From CAZZGX01 sp964653715 (GTDB lineage Bacteria; Patescibacteriota; Minisyncoccia; Ryanbacterales; GWA2-47-10b): a stretch of 5,699 nucleotides of DNA. Where the stretch lies: the NCBI GenBank assembly GCA_964653715.1, contig CAZZGX010000032.1, forward strand, positions 1-5,699, given 5' to 3'. Below the pieces are notes generated by a model, which saw nothing but the letters and a program-made list of their open reading frames with translations, made no database searches and was not told the DNA's origin. The position numbers and the translations under genes are program-made. Within the stretch, counting starts at the first letter, position 1. Every line of letters begins with the position of its first letter. Shown one piece after another: positions 1 to 5,699 of the stretch.

Positions 1-105
1 AAGGAATGCCGAGCCGAGCGCGCAATGTGCGCTCCAGCTCATCGCGGCGCCCCGCAAGCTCTTCTGAACGAAGATAATCGGTGTAGACGTACGAGCGGCA
101 CTGTG
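1..105 (-). other. Possible fragment of an unrelated minus-strand coding sequence
   Basis: On the minus strand the frame that includes 83-91 as Tyr-Val-Tyr is open from 211 to the left edge. Below about position 105 it reads like a real soluble protein: CRSYVYTDYLRSEELAGRR, then a charged amphipathic helix DELERTLRARLGIP running off the edge. The plus-strand frame over the same bases looks like a shadow (Ala/Arg/Pro/Cys-rich). The stretch is also much richer in GC: about 68% over bases 1-60 by hand count, against about 36% over 131-180. No ATG lies in this minus frame in the window and I do not recognise the family. If real, it is an internal or C-terminal part of a gene whose 5' end has been cut off at the join with the cupin gene. 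Confidence 0.28.
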
Positions 106-399
106 CGCGGTTTTCATTTTCATAAAATCGAATGGAAATACTTTGTAATCGTAAAAGGATCGGCAAAATTCGTAGCGCTTGATCCTGAAAAGCCAGAAGA
201 AAAATTTGTTTTTATAAGCTCGGAGCGTAAACCCAACCTCATCTCGATCCCGCCGGGATATGCCAACGGCTGGATTTCGCTCGAAGACAATACAATTCTC
301 CTTTGCGCTTCAACTTCTACCACAGAAGAATCTCTCAAGGATGACGCGCGTTTTGACCCCATGAAATGGGGCGACGTCTGGTCAGTCAAAGCCAGATAA
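25..399 (+). CDS. RmlC-like cupin (dTDP-4-dehydrorhamnose 3,5-epimerase / sugar ketoisomerase family), N-terminus missing or replaced
   Basis: This is a sugar-nucleotide cupin expected to epimerise or isomerise a dTDP-4-keto-6-deoxyhexose in the cytoplasm, feeding surface-polysaccharide synthesis. Counting from the ATG at 25, residues 25-34 (GTVRGFHFHK) match the RmlC/FdtA-type signature with its metal-site or catalytic histidines. A beta-rich core follows (WKYFVIVKGSAKFVALD, 37-53), then IPPGYANGW (75-83) and a C-terminal RFDPMKWGDVW (109-119). These all fit the compact members of the family. What precedes residue 24 does not resemble the usual N-terminal strands, where a D-x-R-G type segment is expected, and it is Arg/Ala/Pro-rich. 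The frame is open to the left edge, so the ATG at 25 is only the first in-window start and is probably not the true one. GTG at 103 in the GTVRG segment is another possible start. The gene converges on the glycosyltransferase operon. Family assignment is fairly sure; the exact substrate and the 5' end are not. Confidence 0.72.
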   Translation: MCAPAHRGAPQALLNEDNRCRRTSGTVRGFHFHKIEWKYFVIVKGSAKFVALDPEKPEEKFVFISSERKPNLISIPPGYANGWISLEDNTILLCASTSTTEESLKDDARFDPMKWGDVWSVKAR

Positions 400-428
400 T
401 TATCAGATCCGCAGAAAAATATATACGT

Positions 429-444
429 GATAATCAGTATTATC
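429..444 (-). terminator. Weak hairpin at the convergent 3' ends
   Basis: GATAAT (429-434) and ATTATC (439-444) form a 6-bp stem with a 4-base loop, overlapping the TAA stop of the minus-strand GT2 gene. On the minus strand it is followed by ACGTATATATTTTT, so a T-rich tract lies several bases downstream. A second self-complementary GATAATTATC lies at 395-404 over the stop of the cupin gene. Stems of only A/T pairs are weak, so this is at best a poor intrinsic terminator. Confidence 0.2.
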
Positions 445-1195
445 GAGATGCTATAGCAACTTTGCTACACTGGAAGAGTCGAATCTTAAAACCAGCTCGG
501 GCCTGAATATATTGAAAGAGAACTTTAAATGTTCGCAAGGCATATATAGTTGAGTGCAAGATGCTGATTGAAGTATGCTCATCGGCATAATTACACCGTA
601 TTGGAATCTCGGTAATTTTCAAGTTACAGAAGCGGGCAAGTGTAATGATTTGAAAACTGAATAAATGGGTATCGGAAGTAGCATTAAGATTCACTGTTTC
701 TAAAAGCCTGCGTGAATAGATGCGGAAACCACTATGGAATTCCGTGAGTGGTATCTGTAAAATTAGTCGATCGATAAAGCTGAGTCCCACGTTAGCAAGA
801 TAACGCGAGAGGGGCATTTTATCTTTGATGGGCTGAGTAAGATTTGTAAAACGAGACCCGAGCAGAAAATCATATCCCTCCCTCATTTTTTTTAGGGCAT
901 CGGGAATAAATGCGGGATCGTATTGGCCATCGCCATGGATCTCAACTATGTAATCGGCCCCGAGTTCCAAAGCTTTTTTTAGCCCCCATTTAATACTGCC
1001 ACCGTATTCTGTATATTCATGCACGAAATATTTGATACCTAGACGTTTGGCGATTTGAATCGTATTATCCGCTGAGTTATTATCTACCAATATAATGTCA
1101 TCGAGAGCCTCTTGGGGAATACGGCAAAAAAGACCCTTTACCATAGAGCCGCAATTGTTCGTCAAAATAACACCAATGGCCTTACCTTGCGTCAT
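440..1195 (-). CDS. GT2-family glycosyltransferase, polyprenyl-phosphate sugar synthase-like
   Basis: This 251-residue GT-A-fold glycosyltransferase resembles the dolichol/undecaprenyl-phosphate mannosyl- and glucosyltransferases. It would transfer a hexose from a nucleotide sugar to a lipid phosphate or glycan at the inner face of the membrane. The first nucleotide-binding acidic motif is VDNNSADNT (37-45), where most relatives have DDGS. The metal-binding DxD region is HGDGQYDP (87-94), a variant I know from a bacterial GT2 subgroup. LGSRF (112-116), FHSGFRIYSR (153-162) and EIPIRCNYADEHTSI (196-210) follow in the family order. There is no C-terminal hydrophobic pair, so it is peripheral and may act with the GT-C protein encoded just upstream. 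The ATG at 1195 lies 15 bp after that gene's stop; the leader (TATTTTTATTTT) carries no Shine-Dalgarno sequence, which suggests coupled or reinitiated translation. It is the last gene of the operon. GT2 membership is secure; donor and acceptor are unknown. Confidence 0.9.
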   Translation of the reverse strand: MTQGKAIGVILTNNCGSMVKGLFCRIPQEALDDIILVDNNSADNTIQIAKRLGIKYFVHEYTEYGGSIKWGLKKALELGADYIVEIHGDGQYDPAFIPDALKKMREGYDFLLGSRFTNLTQPIKDKMPLSRYLANVGLSFIDRLILQIPLTEFHSGFRIYSRRLLETVNLNATSDTHLFSFQIITLARFCNLKITEIPIRCNYADEHTSISILHSTIYALRTFKVLFQYIQARAGFKIRLFQCSKVAIASR

Positions 1196-1210
1196 AAAAT
1201 AAAAATATCA

Positions 1211-2908
1211 TCATTGAGTACCCAAATACACGTAGTAGGGCGTTACGGCGATTCTTTGCCAGCCGGGTAAGGGTTTTTCAGATAACATTTTTTCCAGCAC
1301 AATCGCTTTGACCCCTATTCTTGCAAATGTCGCCATAACATTTTCCTTTAAGACGTCGGAACCGGCCCAGAAATGCAGTGCCTCAGCAGGTGGAAGTTCT
1401 GCCACAATTTTTACGCCCGCGAGATGCGCCCACGCTGCGCCGAATCCTCCCAGATTATATCCTATAAGTCCCACCTGATCCCCCGGCAGTATTCCAAGAC
1501 GGTGCAACCCTTCTGCAACGTGCCATTGAACATGCTCTTGCCGATCCTCTCCAAACAAAATTATGCGAAAAGTTTGGTACATATCATTCAAGCTTGAGAG
1601 ACCTATAACAACCACGAGCATAATGATCATCGCTGCCACAATTGCTCGCATAAACTGCTTCATTTCCTGAGAAGCCGGGAATGATACACTTGCAAAAATT
1701 CCTAGCCAAAGAAGCACAGTAAAAGGCGCAATATATCTATCTCGTATAGAAACAATGAAATACAGACCGAGAGCGGTAACTGATGGAACAAGATAAATCC
1801 ATTGATCTCTTAGGCGCTTTGCAAATAACCAGATAGAATCTGCCGCGAAAAGAAAGATGAGAAAACCGATAATGGGTCCACTATAATTTACTATAAAAAT
1901 GCGGTAAAGCTCACCTGCATTCCATACAGATGCGCGTAATTGATTTTGGAAACTAATATAGAACCTCATGCCTTCGTTCCAGTAAACTGGATTGTACCAA
2001 GGAGCATAGGAGCCCCCTATCGGTGTTTTGAATTCATAAATTGCCGGATGATCAAAAATTTTTCTTGTGGGGTGGATTGGTGTACCTGAATCGCCTTCTC
2101 CTTGCCAATTCACAAGAGTCCCGACACTATTTACCTGTAACGCGTAGACTAATTTTCCACTTTCTCCAAACGTAAGGCGGCCTCGAGCGCTTGATAGCGG
2201 TACGATAAGTAAAAGAGAGCACCCGAGAAAAACAACTAGAGCAAGACCAATCCGAGATATGGCCCTCTGTAGCGAACCCAGCGTGAAGGCTGCAACACCT
2301 AAGAAAATAAAGGCAAGCGGAAAAAGCATCGCCTTTGCAAAATATCCAAGCGCTAGTAACACCCCCAAAGCAACAAAATTATACCATCGCTGATAGCCTC
2401 TATACATATGAAGTATAATAGCGGCAATACTAAAAACAGAAGCTGCGACGAGCATATCCGGCGTGACAAGGGTAAGCGAGATTAGGTTGAGTGAAGAGAC
2501 CAAAAAAAGTAGATAGCCTAGAATTTCTAAAGACACATCTGATATATAAACCTCGTCGCGCCCAGTAAGTGTTCTTAGCTCCCGCCGATATCTGATGAGT
2601 TCGCGTAGAAAAAAACCAAATGCAATAAAGGCCACAACATATATAAAAAAATTAACAAGGTGCACGACCGGGAATTCAAAGTAAGAGGTGGGCTTAATGA
2701 TAAAAATAGCTAAAGCAAGAAGCAGTGGGTATAAAGGACTCCAATATGTATTAAGTGCCATTTGCCAATCATACCGCAGGTAAGCTTTACCCATTTCGAT
2801 ATAAGAGATACCATCTGGATTCATTGCATAGCGCCCATAGAACGCGTGGGAAACTCCTAGGGCAAGGATAACCAGCCATAAAAATTTTCTTAGACGACTA
2901 CGACTCAT
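1211..2908 (-). CDS. Polytopic GT-C-type glycosyltransferase (PMT/GT39- or GT87-like)
   Basis: This 565-residue integral membrane protein has about 10-11 hydrophobic segments: roughly 7-24, 57-71, 80-101, 128-148, 150-168, 177-208 (two), 220-238, 343-357, 370-386, 394-409 and 420-438. A soluble C-terminal domain covers about 455-565. The first outer loop has NPDGISYIEMG (30-40), placing an acidic residue where GT-C enzymes carry the catalytic Asp/Glu. WSPLYPLLLAL (56-66) corresponds to the P-x-Y-P element that starts the next helix in PMT-like proteins. The tail has Rossmann-like Gly-rich stretches (GLIGYNLGGFG, 480-490), as seen in the periplasmic domains of some GT-C proteins. It would move a sugar from a polyprenyl-phosphate carrier onto an acceptor on the outer face. 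ATG at 2908 follows the previous stop by 5 bp with no clear ribosome binding site. It ends in tandem TGA TGA and is in the same frame as the next gene. Fold class is likely; function is inferred. Confidence 0.78.
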   Translation of the reverse strand: MSRSRLRKFLWLVILALGVSHAFYGRYAMNPDGISYIEMGKAYLRYDWQMALNTYWSPLYPLLLALAIFIIKPTSYFEFPVVHLVNFFIYVVAFIAFGFFLRELIRYRRELRTLTGRDEVYISDVSLEILGYLLFLVSSLNLISLTLVTPDMLVAASVFSIAAIILHMYRGYQRWYNFVALGVLLALGYFAKAMLFPLAFIFLGVAAFTLGSLQRAISRIGLALVVFLGCSLLLIVPLSSARGRLTFGESGKLVYALQVNSVGTLVNWQGEGDSGTPIHPTRKIFDHPAIYEFKTPIGGSYAPWYNPVYWNEGMRFYISFQNQLRASVWNAGELYRIFIVNYSGPIIGFLIFLFAADSIWLFAKRLRDQWIYLVPSVTALGLYFIVSIRDRYIAPFTVLLWLGIFASVSFPASQEMKQFMRAIVAAMIIMLVVVIGLSSLNDMYQTFRIILFGEDRQEHVQWHVAEGLHRLGILPGDQVGLIGYNLGGFGAAWAHLAGVKIVAELPPAEALHFWAGSDVLKENVMATFARIGVKAIVLEKMLSEKPLPGWQRIAVTPYYVYLGTQ

Positions 2909-2913
2909 AATTT

Positions 2914-3648
2914 CTATCGACCAAATAGATTAAAGTAAAGAATGGCAAAAATTGCCTTGACCCCATCCCACCAACTTATTTTTTTGCCCTCGGCATAGGT
3001 TCGTCCATTGTAATGAATGGGAACTTCGTAAATCGCCCACCTGCCTCGACTGCCATCAGGCAAGGCGGGATGTCCATGGGCAACGCGCGCGGTTAGTTCG
3101 GGTTCAATGCCAAAACGTTGCGATTGTAAACGCGGCGCGATCTTGTCAACAACTTTCCGAGAAAAAACTTTATAGCCAACTTCCATGTCCGAAAGATTTA
3201 GGTTTGTAAAAATATTTGATAATAGGGTGAGAAACCTATTGCCGACATAGTGCCAAAAGTACAGAACACGCTGGTACTCTCCGCGAAATCTCGTGCCGAA
3301 GACAACATCAGCGCCTTTTTCGAGAACAGGTTTGAATAAAATTATGTAATCGGCAGGATCGTATTCGAGATCCGCATCCTGGATAATGACATAGTCGCCG
3401 GTTGAGGCAAGGAATCCCTTTTTAATACTCGAGCCTTTCCCTTCGTTCCGCGGCGAGGTTATAACGGTAATGTTTTTCATGCGGCGAAGAATCGCTGTGC
3501 TGTCGTCGGTCGAACCGTCATCGACAACGATAATTTCTTTCTCGGCATCGAAACCAAATGACACTTTTTGCACCATATCTATAACCTTTCCAAGCGTTCT
3601 CGCCTCATTAAAACACGGGATAACTACGGAAATTTTCATATTGCGCAT
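2914..3648 (-). CDS. GT2-family glycosyltransferase, DPM1-like polyprenyl-phosphate sugar synthase, with a 10-residue insertion
   Basis: This 244-residue cytoplasmic, membrane-associated enzyme is expected to transfer mannose or glucose from a nucleotide sugar to polyprenyl phosphate. Motifs in order: KISVVIPCFNE (5-15), VVDDGSTDDS (41-50, nucleotide binding), NEGKGSSIKKGF (68-79), QDADLEYDP (90-98, the DxD metal site), FGTRF (117-121), LSDMEVGYKVFSR (152-164), RFGIEPELTARVA (178-190) and IYEVPIHYNGRTYAEGKKISW (206-226). This is the complete DPM1-type order. Residues 193-202 (HPALPDGSRG) interrupt a segment in which VAHG is normally followed directly by RWxIYEVP; the extra codons are a GC-rich palindromic repeat annotated separately. 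The ATG at 3648 has an AGG four bases upstream and a 1-bp gap to the GT39 gene. The ATG at 3639 would give the more usual MKISVVIP start and is possible. There are no C-terminal membrane segments, unlike longer GtrB-type relatives. Confidence 0.92.
   Translation of the reverse strand: MRNMKISVVIPCFNEARTLGKVIDMVQKVSFGFDAEKEIIVVDDGSTDDSTAILRRMKNITVITSPRNEGKGSSIKKGFLASTGDYVIIQDADLEYDPADYIILFKPVLEKGADVVFGTRFRGEYQRVLYFWHYVGNRFLTLLSNIFTNLNLSDMEVGYKVFSRKVVDKIAPRLQSQRFGIEPELTARVAHGHPALPDGSRGRWAIYEVPIHYNGRTYAEGKKISWWDGVKAIFAILYFNLFGR
3040..3072. repeat. Short palindromic repeat unit inserted in frame in the GT2 gene
   Basis: Arms CCTGCCT (3040-3046) and AGGCAAGG (3058-3065) form an imperfect stem with one bulged A. 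A nested TGCC-ATCA-GGCA hairpin lies at 3051-3062. It adds ten codons (residues 193-202, HPALPDGSRG) between conserved blocks of a DPM1-like protein without breaking the frame. From memory, units of this look (CCCGCCTTGCCTG..GGCAGG) are scattered through Parcubacteria-type genomes, including inside coding sequences. I see only one copy in this window, so its status as a dispersed repeat is inferred. Confidence 0.55.
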
Positions 3649-3649
3649 A

Positions 3650-4984
3650 TTACCTGGCAGACTCCTTCTCTACAAGTGTCTTTCCGAAATACGACTGGAA
3701 ACCGGCTACCGCCAAAATAAAAATCATCGGGGTCATGGGAAAACGAAATCTGGCAACCGCGAGAGTCCCTGCGACCAGCGGTACATAGAGAATACTTATC
3801 GCAAAAAGAATCAAAATAGAAAAAAGTTTTGGCTCAGAGTAACTGTGCCATATGCCATAAGCCGCGAGCGCGAATAAACTAATCCAGAAAATATTTCCCG
3901 CAACAACCGCGAGCAGAAGCGCAAAACCGGCCAAGCCTGAGAAACCAATTTCAGTAATACCTGAGTCGGTGCCATATCCGACGTGCCGTAGCATATCGCG
4001 AATCCCATCGTCGTGTAAAAAAATAAGTCCTTCTTTAATATGCCAGAGTGCATATCGCACCGGATGCGCAAAAATAATACGAAATGCTTCGCGGTAATAT
4101 ACCGGCTGATAGACAATACTGCGGATATCTTCCGGACCTTCTCGCCCCAAGCGTTCTTTGACAAACTGCTTAAGTTCGGCTTCTGTTTTGCCATAGTAGC
4201 GATCGGAGTCAGTAAAACGTTTGACGTCATATAAATATAAATTCCACCCACCCTGCGAACTGATATCGGCTTTTCCAAAACGTATGTTGTTGCGCAAAAC
4301 CCACGGACTGACAACGGCGAGAGTAGAGATTACAAATACGCTTGCGGCAAAAAAAGCTCCCCGCACACCATAAGCTTGCCGCAACAGTAAAAAAACGACG
4401 AGCGCAAACAATGGTATAAAAAACGGCCACATCTGTGGACGTACTAGAGTCGCCAGCCCTACGAGAATACCCACAATAGCCATGGGACGAAATGCTAACG
4501 TCGTAGCTCTGTATATGTGTATAATCGCAAAAGCAAAAAGTGCCATGAGCAATGTATAGAGCGATTCGGTCATGGGACGGCTAGCCATATGAATACCGTA
4601 GGGCTCAAGCGCAAAAAGCCACGCGGCACAGAGCGCAACTTTTCTGGAAAACAGTAGGCGCCCCGCTTGATAGGTTATAACAGCGGTAAGAGCACCGAGC
4701 ACGCTACCCACAACAGCAACGCTAAAAAACCAGCTTCCGGAAACCCAATACCAAAACGCAAGCCATGCGGGATATCCGGGAGTACGGAAACTATGCGGCA
4801 CGCCATAAAGAGTGAACGTACTATCCCGCATAATACTCTTCGCGAGTTCAATATACTGAGTGAAATCTGCATCACGACGAGTTGGCTCAAAGGCTTCACC
4901 CCCTACACGTCCAGCAACAATAATAGAAAATAGCAGACGTACGACGAGTGCAACACAAAATATTAATATGAGGTCTTTACGCAT
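3650..4984 (-). CDS. GT39/PMT-family (ArnT-like) polytopic glycosyltransferase
   Basis: This GT-C membrane enzyme would take a sugar from a polyprenyl-phosphate donor and add it to a protein or glycan on the outer face. From the ATG at 4984 it has 444 residues. A first membrane helix (4-24) is followed by an outer loop with RRDADFTQY (36-44), where D38 or D40 is the likely catalytic acid. Then come RTPGYPAWLAFWY (67-79), the second acidic site SRPMTESLYTLL (135-146), GLATLVRPQMWPFF (176-189) and SPWVLRNNIRFGK (226-238), all characteristic of the family. About ten hydrophobic segments are visible and the tail ends RFRFPMTPMIFI (412-423). There is no large soluble C-terminal domain. I prefer ATG at 4984, which overlaps the GT4 gene by 8 bp and puts a charged MRK before the first helix. 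A TTG at 4996 would add four residues. The following DPM1-like gene, 1 bp downstream, is the natural source of its lipid-linked donor. Confidence 0.87.
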   Translation of the reverse strand: MRKDLILIFCVALVVRLLFSIIVAGRVGGEAFEPTRRDADFTQYIELAKSIMRDSTFTLYGVPHSFRTPGYPAWLAFWYWVSGSWFFSVAVVGSVLGALTAVITYQAGRLLFSRKVALCAAWLFALEPYGIHMASRPMTESLYTLLMALFAFAIIHIYRATTLAFRPMAIVGILVGLATLVRPQMWPFFIPLFALVVFLLLRQAYGVRGAFFAASVFVISTLAVVSPWVLRNNIRFGKADISSQGGWNLYLYDVKRFTDSDRYYGKTEAELKQFVKERLGREGPEDIRSIVYQPVYYREAFRIIFAHPVRYALWHIKEGLIFLHDDGIRDMLRHVGYGTDSGITEIGFSGLAGFALLLAVVAGNIFWISLFALAAYGIWHSYSEPKLFSILILFAISILYVPLVAGTLAVARFRFPMTPMIFILAVAGFQSYFGKTLVEKESAR

Positions 4985-5699
4985 AACGTTTTTCAATAAA
5001 TCTCATTATAGCACGAGTACGCTCCTCCCAGGAAAATTTTTTCACTTTTTCTCGCGCGCGGGCGGCTTTTTTATCCGCTTCGAACGGATGTTCAAGTACC
5101 CATGTAATCTTTTCGGCAAGGCTTCGTTCATTTTCGGGAAGATTAAAAAACGCCGTTTCGTTATCCACAAGCTCGCGGAGGGCCGGGAGATCGGAAACAA
5201 TCATTGGTTTCCCCGAAGCCATATATTCCAACACTTTCATTGGGGAAGTCCAAAGCCTGCTAAAGCTCGAGTGTGACGGATAGGGCGCAATAAGTATATC
5301 GGCGGCCGCGATATAGTCCCGTACTTCAGCCGGAGCAACCCGCGGAATGTAATAAAGATTGCCAGAACTACCACCCATGCTTCCCAAAATCACAAACGTG
5401 CAGTCGCGAAGGATATCCGCGCATTTGGAGATGAGATTTGTCCCTTTCCAAGATTGGGTACTTCCTACGTACATCACGATCGGTTTATCCATCGGCAGTG
5501 AATTTTTTTGTCGAGCTTCATCACGGGACGGTATATTGGCAAAATAAGCGAGATCGACACCGTTTGGCGCTACCAATATTTTATCCGTTGGAATAGCAAA
5601 CTCTCTAACAATACAATCTCGTTTCAGCGCGTTGGTAGAAACAATGCCACGACTCGCACGGAATACGGCCCGATACATAAATCGTGGGAATCGCCCCAG
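4977..5699 (-). CDS. GT4-family glycosyltransferase, C-terminal part (5' end beyond the window)
   Basis: This GT-B-fold retaining glycosyltransferase would use a nucleotide sugar to extend a lipid-linked or surface glycan at the cytoplasmic face. The frame stays open to the right edge, so the ATG at 5678 is most likely an internal Met. About 240 residues are present of a usual 360-400, lacking most of the N-terminal acceptor domain. Counting from that Met: ILVAPNGVDLAYF (34-46) marks the interdomain linker; MYVGSTQSWKG (69-79) starts the donor domain; FVILGS (95-100) follows. AEVRDYIAAADILIAPYP (117-134) and SPMKVLEYMASGKPMIVSDL (145-164) form the donor-binding site. E151 matches the second Glu of the EX7E motif, while the position of the first Glu is Trp143, as in the SPxKxxEYM subgroup. 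It ends with TAA inside the start of the GT39 gene, and it is the first visible gene of the operon. Confidence 0.9.
   Translation of the reverse strand: MGRFPRFMYRAVFRASRGIVSTNALKRDCIVREFAIPTDKILVAPNGVDLAYFANIPSRDEARQKNSLPMDKPIVMYVGSTQSWKGTNLISKCADILRDCTFVILGSMGGSSGNLYYIPRVAPAEVRDYIAAADILIAPYPSHSSFSRLWTSPMKVLEYMASGKPMIVSDLPALRELVDNETAFFNLPENERSLAEKITWVLEHPFEADKKAARAREKVKKFSWEERTRAIMRFIEKRYA
5005..5013 (-). promoter_or_regulatory. Candidate extended -10 promoter element inside the end of the GT4 gene
   Basis: On the minus strand the bases read TGCTATAAT, a perfect TATAAT (5010 to 5005) with the TGn extension. The -35 position at 17 bp (5033-5028) is TCCTGG, a poor match, which an extended -10 can tolerate. 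Initiation would fall near 4998, only about 14 bases before the preferred GT39 start. The element lies within Ala-Ile-Met codons of the GT4 gene, so a chance match is possible. Confidence 0.27.

Noticed and set aside
16..34. Inverted repeat GAGCGC...GCGCTC near the left edge
   Set aside because: It is only 6 bp per arm in GC-rich sequence, has no T-tract, and falls inside probable coding sequence, so chance is enough to explain it.
120..389. Minus-strand 89-residue open frame opposite the cupin gene
   Set aside because: It lies antisense to well-conserved cupin motifs and shows no recognisable domain, so it is a shadow.
1208..1213. TGA recoded as Gly or Trp, joining the GT-C and GT2 genes into one protein
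   Set aside because: The other genes are uninterrupted by TGA, their glycines use ordinary GGN codons, and both proteins have natural ends at this point.
3811..4314. Minus-strand 167-residue open frame inside the GT39 gene
   Set aside because: It is an out-of-frame shadow of the GT39 gene, with no recognisable motifs, while the main frame has clear family motifs across the same bases.
5073..5089. Hairpin ATCCG/CGGAT next to a T-run, resembling a terminator
   Set aside because: It lies well inside the GT4 coding sequence, the arms are short, and the T-run is on the wrong side for plus-strand termination.
4860..5276. Plus-strand 138-residue open frame across the GT4/GT39 junction
   Set aside because: Its composition is that of a shadow and it is antisense to conserved GT4 and GT39 segments.

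Overview
This window is a block of envelope-polysaccharide or glycoprotein genes. Five glycosyltransferase genes lie head to tail on the minus strand (about 5699 down to 440). A sixth, convergent gene for an RmlC-like sugar-nucleotide cupin lies on the plus strand (to 399). There is no gene-free stretch over 300 bases, and I see no tRNA, rRNA, CRISPR array or recognisable insertion sequence.

Organism: a bacterium of moderate GC using the standard meaning of TGA, since one gene ends in tandem TGA codons and the reading frames are otherwise long and intact. Three things together suggest a Candidate Phyla Radiation (Patescibacteria/Parcubacteria-type) genome: tightly packed genes, weak or absent Shine-Dalgarno sequences at most starts, and a short GC-rich palindromic unit inserted in frame in one glycosyltransferase. 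This is inference from recall of such genomes, not a database result.

Layout in transcription order on the minus strand: (1) a GT4-family glycosyltransferase, C-terminal half only, running off the right edge (4977-5699); (2) a GT39/PMT-type polytopic GT-C glycosyltransferase (3650-4984), overlapping gene 1 by 8 bp; (3) a DPM1-like GT2 glycosyltransferase (2914-3648) after 1 bp; (4) a second polytopic GT-C-like protein (1211-2908) after 5 bp; (5) a second GT2 glycosyltransferase (440-1195) after 15 bp. A short AT-rich gap with a weak hairpin separates this operon from the plus-strand cupin gene.

Working together: the GT4 enzyme probably adds a sugar from a nucleotide donor on the cytoplasmic side. 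Each GT2 could charge a polyprenyl phosphate with a sugar, and each GT-C membrane protein could use that lipid-linked sugar on the outer face. The run therefore looks like two lipid-linked donor/acceptor pairs. The cupin fits supply of a deoxysugar nucleotide.

Main oddities: the 10-codon palindromic insertion in the first GT2 gene, and a sharp change of composition and probable coding strand at about position 100. There the N-terminal part expected for the cupin is replaced by GC-rich sequence that reads better as protein on the other strand.
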